A model generated the notes under the pieces. It was not told where the DNA came from. It was given only the letters and a program-made list of their open reading frames with translations, and made no database searches. Positions 48,060-54,315 of a stretch of DNA of 54,603 nt are shown one piece after another. This DNA comes from Penium margaritaceum. Its lineage: Eukaryota > Streptophyta > Zygnematophyceae > Desmidiales > Peniaceae. Both the position numbers and the translations under genes were made by a program. The DNA is taken from assembly GCA_023375785.1 (NCBI GenBank), contig SZWC01006924.1, positions 41,636 to 96,238 of the forward strand, written 5' to 3'. How positions within the stretch are numbered: position 1 is the stretch's first letter; every line of letters begins with the position of its first letter.

Positions 48060-48079
48060 CCACCCCTGAACCAGACTCA
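48031..48079. repeat. 12-bp perfect inverted repeat across the LTR/internal junction
   Basis: TGAGTCTGGTTC at 48031-48042, inside the LTR, is the exact reverse complement of GAACCAGACTCA at 48068-48079, inside the internal region. The 25-nt spacer contains the LTR end and the purine tract. The right LTR has the same LTR arm but no partner outside the element. Confidence 0.85.
48060..48069 (-). promoter_or_regulatory. Putative polypurine tract
   Basis: On the minus strand TCAGGGGTGG lies directly upstream of the 3' LTR, where plus-strand DNA synthesis is primed. It is short and broken by one T, so the call rests mainly on position. Confidence 0.5.
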
Positions 48080-48840
48080 TCATGAATGTCTTTACTCGTT
48101 GCAATCTTCATCATTTGAGGAGACAACTGGAGGAACTTGTGGTTGTCTTCTTGGAGGAAGAGGTCGTGGGAGTCGACAAGGTCTGGGAGCAGAGGTTGGG
48201 ATTTCAAAAGGTATCAATCCGACTGGCCGAGCAGCTTGTATTGTTGCGTTATTCAGTGGTCTTGGTCTCCCTTGAGCACATTGCAATCCTACGTCACGCA
48301 GAATCCTCCGGAGGGAGTATCTGTGTGACTAAATGATGCAATGGAACACCTTGTTGGTGATGATGTAGAGAAGGGCTCGGATTTGATGGGTGACGTAGGA
48401 GTAATAATCCAAGGCTCGATCAAGACGATGAACGAAGGGAGAATCTTGTCGTGGGTATTCTCGCTCATCGCTCATGAGGGTGAAGTAGGAGAACCCTTGG
48501 ACCATGATGGTGGAAATCGTTGACCACAAGGCATCATGCCAGATGCTGAAGTTTGAGGTGTCATCGTCATTGAAGTAGAGGAGTGGGAGAAGCTGCACGA
48601 GGACCACAGTGGGCCTTCAGGCAGTATGATTTGGATGTTCTGGTGGCCTAAACATTGTTGTCCTGAATGGGAATCCCGAGGAGTTCAAGGACACTGAGAG
48701 GAGGCGGAAGGATGAAGGAGGACGGCAGCTGATGCAGGTGAGGGATGGGGAAGAAGAGGATAGGGATTTATGATGCTGCTGATGTTGTGATGGAAGGAGG
48801 GCTAGGATGGTGATGCTAAATTGATGAGAACGAGATGATG
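48080..48840. other. Internal region of the element, no recognisable content
   Basis: Unique-looking sequence of mixed composition between the 3' LTR and the internal tandem repeat. The open frames are short on both strands: 84 and 85 codons on the + strand near 48018-48336, 92 codons on the minus strand at 48329-48607. None shows a domain I recognise. The 92-codon minus frame contains NFSIWHDALW, faintly like the tryptophan-containing start of copia gag proteins. It lies at the wrong end of the element for an intact gag, so I give it little weight. Confidence 0.6.
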
Positions 48841-49520
48841 AGGAGGCGAGGCCACATGTGTTGCGGAAGTCTCGGCGTGGGTGTAGGTCCTTGCGTTCCA
48901 GGCGCTGTGACCGGACAAATCCTTCTACCGAGCTGGTTGGGGAGACCGAGTGTGGGCTGAGAACTGCTTGACGGAGGGATGGGCGCAGGGGCGAAACCAC
49001 GTGCGCTTGGGAGAAAAACGGCGTGGGCGTAGGTCGCTGCGAGATTAGAAATTTGACCGGGCGGATCCGTGTGCCGAGCGGATGATACTGGAGCGATTGG
49101 GAGGAGGCGGAGACGGCTGAAAAATGAGTGGACGTAGGGGCGAAACCACATGCGCTGCGGAATAAAGGAGTAGAATGCGGCAAGGGGAAGGCAGTTGCCA
49201 ACGCGCCGCAAGAAAGCTGCTGCCGGCATGGGTGCAGATTGCTGCAAAGCGGGCAGCGAGCTTGTGCAGGTCCTTGTGCTTGCCACAGATGCAGATGCTG
49301 AGCAGGCGGAAGTGGATGAAATAGAAGTGGGTGCAGGGGCAGAACCACATGCAATGTGAACGTTTTTGCCGTGGGCGCAGGTTGTGGGGAAGCGCGCAAT
49401 GTGACCGGGCGGTTCCTTGTGCCGAGCAGAAGCTCATGCGTAGGAATCCATGATGACGAAGATGACGGATGGATGAGTGGGTGTGAGGGTGGAACCACGT
49501 GCCTGCGGATGAAGGCTGAT
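48841..49520. repeat. Degenerate tandem repeat of about 148 bp inside the element
   Basis: Five diverged copies. The landmark CCACATG or CCACGTG occurs at 48852, 48997, 49146, 49345 and 49495, at spacings of 145, 149, 199 and 150 bp. Most copies share GGGGCGAAACCACRTGCG upstream of GCGTGGGCGTAGGTC, then TGACCGGGCGG (GACCGG at 48909, 49055 and 49403) and GTGCCGAGC. The spacings are not all multiples of 3, so the copies fall in different frames. A 532-codon minus-strand frame (48617-50215) runs through this GC-rich region but has low-complexity Ser/Pro/Leu composition. It reads successive copies in different phases, so I do not call it a gene. Confidence 0.75.
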
Positions 49521-50500
49521 GAAGAAGGCGGTGCAAACCATATTGCTGACGAGGCACTTGGGAGGAGACGAGAGGATATCAGACGAATCGCACCGCTGAT
49601 GAAGCTGAAGAGGTACGCGCAGAGCAACGCGAGGAAGGCGGATGAGGTTGAGGAAGGAGGCTGGAGCGAAGTGAATGAGGAAGGCTGAGGACGGCAGAGG
49701 AAGATGCTGAGTAGCAAGAGAAAGGCTGCTGACGATGCGGAGGAGGTGGAAGATGGAGGTTGCGGAAGGCAGAGGACGGAGAGGAAGGAGGAGGCACGCG
49801 ACAACCAAGTCTCTGCTTTCAGGAGAGTGACGGCTTGTTCCCCAGTTGGCCCGAGACCAATGGCAGGAAGGCTGGTGGTGTCCGATATCCTGGCAGCTAG
49901 AGGACGTTGGTTGCGGCAGAGGAAGTCATACGGCGAGCAGTGACACTGGTCCGCTAATGTCAGGAGAGGGACGGCTTGTTCCCCAGTTCGCTCGCAATAG
50001 GAGCAGGAATTCTGGAGGTGTCCGATGTCCTGATGGCGTGAGTTGCGCTGCTGCTGCTGACGACACGAGAAGGTGGTGCGAGGACGCGGCGCAGCACAAC
50101 GGATGCGAGGAGGCTGATGTCGATGGGGCAGATGGAGCAGACGAGGCTGATGAGGGGAGAGGAGAAAGATGGAGGTGCTTGCGAGGTTGCGGAGATGAGG
50201 GACAGCAGACAACATATGGCAGGAATCTTCCAGGAAGGTGACAGCGGACGGCGACTCGAGAGCTGCTTGCGGCTGTTATGAGTGACGAGTCACCAAGTGT
50301 TGCCCGCGGGCGCGGAATGGGCATAGGGCCTTCTCACGATGATGAGATATTTCTTTGAGCGCGAGGAGCACTTCAAGCAGTGCTCCTGATGTCAACTGCT
50401 GACAAAACGGAGAGGCACGAAGTGGCGGAGACAGCGGCGGAGGAGTGCAGGTCCGAGAAGGGGAGCACTAGTGGCAGCAGAGTGATGACTTGGTTAGAGG
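49521..50500. other. GC-rich internal region of the element, no gene
   Basis: Rich in GATGAGG, GAGGCTGATGAG and similar purine-rich triplet words on the + strand. Its translations are Ser/Pro/Ala- or Glu/Ala/Asp-rich in several frames on both strands, as expected of drifting low-complexity DNA. It holds a diverged duplication of about 72 bp, annotated separately. I see no retroelement protein domain. Confidence 0.6.
49820..50032. repeat. Diverged 72-bp direct duplication, 141 bp apart
   Basis: CAGGAGAGTGACGGCTTGTT at 49820 and CAGGAGAGGGACGGCTTGTT at 49961 each continue into CCCCAGTT, a diverged stretch, and GGTGTCCGAT.TCCTG, ending at about 49891 and 50032. Confidence 0.82.
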
Positions 50501-50524
50501 GCATCAGGTGATGTCGCCTGATGC
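50501..50524. repeat. Perfect 8-bp hairpin beside the primer binding site
   Basis: GCATCAGG (50501-50508) and CCTGATGC (50517-50524) are perfect inverted copies around an 8-nt loop, TGATGTCG. In the element's own orientation the stem starts within the primer-site extension and lies at the start of the internal transcript. Confidence 0.8.
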
Positions 50525-50534
50525 TCTTATACCA
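50520..50534 (-). promoter_or_regulatory. Primer binding site, initiator tRNA-Met type
   Basis: Directly inside the 5' LTR the minus strand reads TGGTATAAGAGCATC. The first 12 bases match TGGTATCAGAGC, the complement of the plant initiator tRNA-Met 3' end, at 11 of 12 positions. This fixes the element's orientation as minus and its family as copia-like. Confidence 0.85.
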
Positions 50535-51145
50535 TGTCAGAAGAATGCAATGAGCGAGGTTGGCAAGAGCAGAAGCAAACAGAAGGAATGAAGCAGGCAG
50601 AAGTGGCGTAGTGGAGTAACGAAAGAAAAGCGGTGAATGCGGGCCCAAGGAGTTAGTCGTAGGACCGTGAAAGGACGCGGGGCACTGGACCTCCAAGGTA
50701 GACAGAGTGTAGATGAGAGAACTGGAGAGCAAAGTGATGGAGGCCTCACAAGCAAAATGTTGAGGGTTGCAAAGCGAAGGGCCGTGAGGAGACAGTGGTG
50801 GGCAAAGGTAGTGGAAGAGAGAAGCGAGCAGAGCAAGAACACGGTGGCAAAGCCGCGGAACCAAAGGGAACAGCATGAACAGAACTGTTCTGGTTAAGGT
50901 TGCGAGGGAATGAACATCCTCCTTATATACAACAGATCAGGGGTAAACGGCTTCTTTTCCGCTAGGCGGACGCGGGTGACAGTTTTATCACTTTATTAAG
51001 GTATAGCTTGACGTGTCGGTTCAAACAGTCGGGAGACCGGAGACCCATGGAGTCAAGGTGGTTCCGATGATACCTGAACCTTCTCGAGGCTTGGATTTAC
51101 CGAGAGGAGGGATAAATGAGTCTGGTTCTCGCTGAATTTCCAACA
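50535..51145 (-). repeat. 5' LTR of the non-autonomous element
   Basis: This LTR is 611 bp. On the minus strand it begins TGTTGGAAATTCAGCG, a start common in plant copia LTRs, and ends CTGACA. It keeps a clear TATA box, unlike its partner. Its boundaries are set by the GGAAG duplication on one side and the primer site on the other. Confidence 0.93.
50921..50929 (-). promoter_or_regulatory. TATA box in the 5' LTR
   Basis: TATATAAGG on the minus strand, preceded by TTG, about 216 bp into the LTR. It would place the transcription start in the remaining part of the LTR, as expected for a U3/R boundary. The 3' LTR has TATGTAACG at the matching place. Confidence 0.65.
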
Positions 51146-51150
51146 GGAAG
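51146..51150. repeat. Target-site duplication GGAAG, right copy
   Basis: Follows CCAACA, the end of the right LTR, and matches 47445-47449. Confidence 0.9.
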
Positions 51151-51315
51151 TTGGATTGAAAGTAGGGTTGGATGTTCAGTTGGAAGTTTGGATGGAAGTT
51201 GGGATGGAAATTGGGTTGAAAGTTGGGTTGGAAGTTGGGTTGGAAGTTGGGTTGGAAGTTGGGTTGGAAGTTGGGTTGGAAGTTGGGTTGAAAGTTGGGT
51301 TGAAAGTTTGGTTGG

Positions 51316-51510
51316 AAGCTGGGTTAGAATGTGGGTTGGAAGTTGGGTTGGAACTTGGGCTGGAAGTTGGGTTGGAAGTTGGGCTAGAAGTTGGGTTGAA
51401 AGTTGGGTTGGAAGCTGGGTTAGAATGTGGGTTGGAAGTTGGGTTGGAACTTGGGCTGGAAGTTGGGTTGGAAGTTGGGCTAGAAGTTGGGTTGAAAGTT
51501 GGGTTGGAAG
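51316..51510. repeat. Tandem duplication, 96-bp period
   Basis: GGGTTAGAATGTGGG occurs near 51321 and 96 bp later. Each copy carries GGAACTTGGGCTGG and GGGCTAGAAG downstream. Confidence 0.9.
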
Positions 51511-52204
51511 CTATGTTGGATGCAGGGTTGGAAGTTGGGTTGGAAGTTGTGTTGGAGGTTGGGTTGGAAGTTGGGTTGGAAGCTGGGTTGGAAGTTGGGT
51601 TGGAAGTTGGGTTGGAAGTTGGGATGGAATTTGGGATGGAAGTTGGTTTGGAAGTTGAGTTGGAATTTGGGCTGGAAGTTGGGTTGGAACTTGGGTTGGA
51701 TGTTGGGATGGAAGTTGGGATAGAAGTTGTGTTTGAAGTTAAGATGGAAGTTGGGATGGAAATTGGGTTGGAAGTTGGGTTAAACGTTGGGTTGGAAGTT
51801 GGGTTGGATGTTGGGTTGGAAGTTGGGTAGGACGTTTGGTTGAAAGATGAGTTGGAAGTTGGATTTAAATTTGGGTTGGAAGTTGGGTTCAAAGTTGGGT
51901 TAGAAGCTGGGTTGTATGCTCGGCTGGACGTTGGGATGGAAGTTGGTTTGGAAGTTGGGTTGGAAGTTGGGTTGGAAAATGGGTTGAAAGTTGGGTTGGA
52001 AGCTGGACTAGAAGCTCGGTTGGAAGTTGGGTTGGACGTTGGGTTGGAAGTTGCGTTGGAAATTGGGTTGGAAGTTGGGTTGGAAGTTGGGTTGGAAGTT
52101 TGATTGGAAGTTGGGCTGGATGTTGGGATGGAAGTTGGGATGGAAGTTGGGTTTGACGTTGAGATGGAAGTTGGAATGGAAGTTGGGTTAGAAGTTGTAT
52201 TGGA

Positions 52205-53330
52205 AGTTCGGTTGGAAGTTGGGCTGGAAGTTGGGTTGGACGTTGGGTTGAATGTTGGGTTGGATGTTGAGTTGGAGGTTGGGTTCAAAGTTGGGTTGGA
52301 AGTTAAGTTGGAAGTTGGGTTGAAAGTTGGGTTGGAAGTTGGGTTGAAAGTTGGGTTGGATGTTGGGTTGGAAGTTTGGTTGGAAGTTTGGTTGGAAGTG
52401 GGAATGGAGGTGGAATGGAAGTTGGGTTGGAAGTTGGGTTAGAAGTTGGGCTGGAATTTGGGTTGGAATTTGGGCTCGAAGTTGGGTTGAAAGTTGGGTT
52501 GGAAGCTGGGTTGGATGCTGGGCTGGAAGTTGAATTGGAAGTTGGATTGGAAGTTGGGTTGGAAGTTGGGTTGGAAGTTGGGTTGGAAGTTGGATTGGAA
52601 GTTGGGTTGGAAGTTGGGTTGGAAGTTGGGTTGGAAGCTGGGTTGGATGCTGGGCTGGAAGTTGAATTGGAAGTTGGATTGGAAGTTGGGTTGGAAGTTG
52701 GGTTGGAAGTTGGGTTGGAAGTTGGATTGGAAGTTGGGTTGGAAGTTGGGTTGGAAGTTGGGTTTGAAGTTGGGATGGAAGTTGGGTTTGAAGTTGGGAT
52801 GGAAGTTGGGATGGAAGTTGGGTTATGAGTTGTGTTGGAAGTTGGGTTGGAAGTTGGGCTGGAGGTTGGGTTGGACGTTAGGTTGAACATTGGGTTGGAA
52901 GTTGAGTTGGAAGTTGGGCTCAAAGTTGGGTTGGAAATTGGGTTAGAAGTTGGCTTGGAAGTTGGGTTGAAAGTTGGGTTGGAAGTGTGGTTGGAAGTTG
53001 GGCTGGAAGTTGGGTTGGACGTTGGGTTGAATGTTGGGTTGGATGTTGAGCTGGAAGTTGGGTTCAAAGTTGGGTTGGAAGTTGGGTTGGAAGTTAAGTT
53101 GGAAGTTGGGTTGAAAGTTGGGTTGGAAGTTGGGTTGAAAGTTGGGTTGGATGTTGGGTTGGAAGTTTGGTTGAAAGTTGGGTTGGAAGTGGGAATGGAG
53201 GTGGAATGGAAGTTGGGTTGGAAGTTGGGTTAGAAGTTGGGCTGGAATTTGGGTTGGAATTTGGGTTCGAAGTTGGGTTGAAAGTTGGGTTGGAAGCTGG
53301 GTTGGATGCTGGGCTGGAAGTTGGATTAGA
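52205..53330. repeat. Long-range duplication of about 325 bp, 779-791 bp apart
   Basis: The block from GGACGTTGGGTTGAATG (52238) to GGATGCTGGGCTGGAAG (about 52530) recurs from 53017. The offset is 779 bp at the start and 791 bp after one extra 12-mer in the second copy. Both carry GTGGGAATGGAGGTGGAATGG (52399 and 53190 regions). Both offsets are one short of a multiple of 12, so a single-base loss separates the copies. A more diverged relative lies at about 46740-46900, left of the retrotransposon. Confidence 0.85.
52497..52765. repeat. Tandem duplication, 132-bp period
   Basis: GGAAGCTGGGTTGGATGCTG, then GGCTGGAAGTTGAATTGG, starts at 52501 and 52633. Confidence 0.9.
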
Positions 53331-53422
53331 AGTTGGATTGGAAGTTGTGTTGGAAGTTGGGTTGGAAGTTGGGTTGGAAGTTGGATTGGAAGTGTTGAAA
53401 TAGTGTGCACCTTGTCCACTGC

Positions 53423-53434
53423 CTAGCTGGCTAG
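53423..53434. repeat. Small inverted repeat CTAGC-TG-GCTAG
   Basis: A perfect 5-bp inverted repeat with a 2-nt centre near the start of the LTR. Confidence 0.6.
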
Positions 53435-53453
53435 CTACACATACAGACAAGGC

Positions 53454-53533
53454 ATGCACTGCTCTATGGAGTATGTCCCCTTGGTCTATTCTGAGATGGG
53501 CCAGGAATGCACTGCCCATAATGGGTATGTCCC
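53454..53533. repeat. Pair of related 26-27-bp motifs in the LTR
   Basis: ATGCACTGCTCTATGGAGTA (53454 on) and ATGCACTGCCCATAATGGGT (53507 on), both followed by TGTCCC, are 53 bp apart. The centres differ, but each can form a small hairpin: CTC/GAG around TATG in the first, CCCA/TGGG around TAA in the second. Confidence 0.75.
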
Positions 53534-53556
53534 GTGTGGCTCATCATAGGAACCAT

Positions 53557-53630
53557 ACCTTTTTGGCTTGGTTGATTAGGCACCGGAGTCTCAAACCAGA
53601 GGTCGCGGGTTCAAACCCCGCGACGGCCGC
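53557..53630 (+). pseudogene. Degenerate tRNA-like sequence in the LTR
   Basis: The order of a tRNA gene can be traced. TGGCTTGGTTGA resembles the RNA polymerase III A box. The D stem is GCTT/AGGC (53566-53569, 53578-53581). The anticodon arm is 53583-53599 with loop GTCTCAA, giving anticodon CTC, the Glu position. The variable loop is AGGTC. A perfect T arm GCGGG-TTCAAAC-CCCGC (53605-53621) includes the B box, and TTTT follows at 53633-53636. The anticodon stem pairs at only three of five positions, and the 5' acceptor strand hardly pairs with GACGGCC at the 3' side, so it is not a functional tRNA gene. It could be a tRNA pseudogene, a SINE-like fragment, or a captured pol III promoter. The amino-acid identity is tentative. 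Confidence 0.6.
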
Positions 53631-53685
53631 AATTTTCTTTGTGGCCAAAACTGGGACAGGAAGCTTCTAGGAAGCTTACTAGAGC

Positions 53686-53686
53686 N
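53686..53686. other. Single ambiguous base (N)
   Basis: One undetermined base within the putative LTR, after AGAGC. Confidence 0.99.
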
Positions 53687-53776
53687 TCCTCACAGAGTGT
53701 CCAACCAAAGGTAGACACTAAAGACCAACATGCGGACTTCGTGAGGTTGCAAACCAAACGAACCTAAAGTGTGGAT

Positions 53777-53819
53777 CCCTCGTTCGAGGGTGATATGTTA
53801 TCTTGGTTGCAATACCAAG
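53777..53819. repeat. Two adjacent hairpins in the LTR
   Basis: CCCTC-GTTC-GAGGG lies near 53777-53790. CTTGGT-TGCAAT-ACCAAG lies at 53802-53819 with a 6-bp stem. Both are perfect inverted repeats. Their place in the 3' half of the LTR would put them in the transcript leader, but no role can be assigned. Confidence 0.65.
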
Positions 53820-53885
53820 AGCGGTTGGCGGCCTCCCATGTCGGGACCCGTTTTCTAGACCGTTGCTATCCGGCGCATTGACAAA

Positions 53886-53900
53886 GGGTTATGGGCCCAC
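53886..53900 (+). promoter_or_regulatory. Putative half-tRNA primer binding site (initiator tRNA-Met anticodon arm)
   Basis: GGGTTATGGGCCCAC is the reverse complement of GTGGGCCCATAACCC, the anticodon-arm sequence of plant initiator tRNA-Met, including the CAT anticodon. All 15 positions agree with the tRNA sequence as I know it. Drosophila copia and yeast Ty5 prime reverse transcription with a 5' half of initiator tRNA-Met cut in this arm, so a match here, two bases after a plausible LTR end, is best read as such a primer site. No TGG-type site matching a tRNA 3' end follows any plausible LTR end. Confidence 0.72.
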
Positions 53901-54315
53901 ACTTCTGGTTCTAAGGCACGCTTCCAAGACCGACTAGCGCGTGGTCTTGCAGGACGCACAGGTACAACAGGGACACGACCATCGGACGGCTCCATCTGCT
54001 CCATCGGCTCCATCGGCTTCTTCAGGTAGGGTGCGGGCACGTGGCGGACTAGGGGACGAGGAATCGCTCTGTCCATGTTGGACAAGATCCTCGAGCCCCA
54101 ACGGGATTAAGCTCTACCCCTTTTTAGAAGGTGGTACGACCCCGAGTCCGTTCTCTCACGAGGGCACCATCGCCTTAGGCGATCATCGGCGGGAGGGGTA
54201 TGCAACGTAATCAACAGCACCTTTGACAACGGTCGCAGTCAGCAGCCTCATCAGCCTCATCGGCCTCAACGAAGCAGATCAGCAGCGAAGCAGAGAAGAC
54301 GAGCAACCGCAATAA
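53901..54315 (+). other. Untranslated leader between primer site and gag
   Basis: About 415 nt with no convincing gene. It contains two short 9-bp-like repeats: about four units of GGCTCCATC at 53988-54020 and CAGCCTCAT/CGGCCTCA units around 54246-54275. An 89-codon frame at 53941-54210 includes the first of these as APSAPSAPSAS and has no recognisable domain. Confidence 0.6.

Larger units (their letters stand above)
47450..51145 (-). mobile_element. Non-autonomous copia-type LTR retrotransposon, complete
   Basis: The element is 3,696 bp, read on the minus strand. It has two direct LTRs (5' LTR 50535-51145, 3' LTR 47450-48059), TG...CA ends, a 5-bp GGAAG duplication, and a primer site TGGTATAAGAGC directly inside the 5' LTR. 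That site is one base from TGGTATCAGAGC, typical of plant copia elements primed by initiator tRNA-Met. A short purine-rich tract adjoins the 3' LTR. The internal 2.5 kb (48060-50534) shows no gag, protease, integrase, reverse transcriptase or RNase H motif in any frame, so mobility must have depended on another element's proteins. It is larger than typical TRIMs and smaller than typical LARDs. The two LTRs differ at roughly one position in eight by eye, which suggests an old insertion, or LTRs of different origin. Confidence 0.93.
51146..53392. repeat. 12-bp G-rich minisatellite, right arm of the array
   Basis: This is the same 12-bp G-rich repeat as 1-47449, in the same strand orientation. 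It starts with the right-hand GGAAG of the target-site duplication of the retrotransposon at 47450-51145. If that element and one GGAAG are removed, the two arms join as TTGGAAGTTGGA in perfect 12-bp phase, so the arms were one continuous array before insertion. The arm ends at GGAAG (53388-53392), where a second LTR element begins. It holds its own duplications of 96, 132 and about 780-790 bp. Confidence 0.98.
53393..53883 (+). repeat. Putative 5' LTR of the second element
   Basis: Begins TGTTGAAATAG directly after GGAAG of the array. I place its end at GCATTGACA (53883), two bases before the primer site; this gives TGT...ACA ends and a length of 491 bp. A rival end is TCAACA (54211-54216), a perfect 6-bp inverted match to the TGTTGA start, but no primer-site match follows it. 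The LTR contains two related 26-27-bp motifs, a tRNA-like sequence and several small inverted repeats. I see no convincing TATA box. Confidence 0.6.

Noticed and set aside
48329..48607. 92-codon minus-strand frame as a gag remnant
   Set aside because: NFSIWHDALW is only faintly gag-like, the frame is short, and it lies near the 3' LTR whereas gag should be near the 5' LTR.
48617..50215. 532-codon minus-strand frame as the element's protein
   Set aside because: It is Ser/Pro/Leu-rich low-complexity sequence with no retroelement domain. The internal 148-bp repeats fall in different phases along it, and the other frames are also long in this GC-rich stretch.
50373..50876. 167-codon minus-strand frame, and its 112-codon counterpart at 47452-47790, as a conserved gene
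   Set aside because: The similarity is explained by both lying in homologous LTRs. The longer one simply runs through the primer site into the interior. No domain is recognisable.
47450..51145. The first element lying on the + strand
   Set aside because: After the left LTR the + strand reads CCACCCCTGAACC, with no primer site. The TGG-type primer site, the purine tract and the TATA box all fit the minus strand.
53557..53630. Functional tRNA-Glu(CTC) gene
   Set aside because: The 5' acceptor strand does not pair with the 3' side, and two of five anticodon-stem pairs are broken.
53941..54210. 89-codon + strand frame in the leader as a small gene
   Set aside because: It consists partly of a 9-bp simple repeat (APSAPSAPS), has no domain, and lies between a primer site and gag, where an untranslated leader is expected.
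54211..54216. TCAACA as the 3' end of the second element's 5' LTR
   Set aside because: It is a perfect inverse of the TGTTGA start, but the bases after it match no tRNA-based primer site. The end at 53883 is followed by a 15-base initiator tRNA match. It is kept as an alternative.
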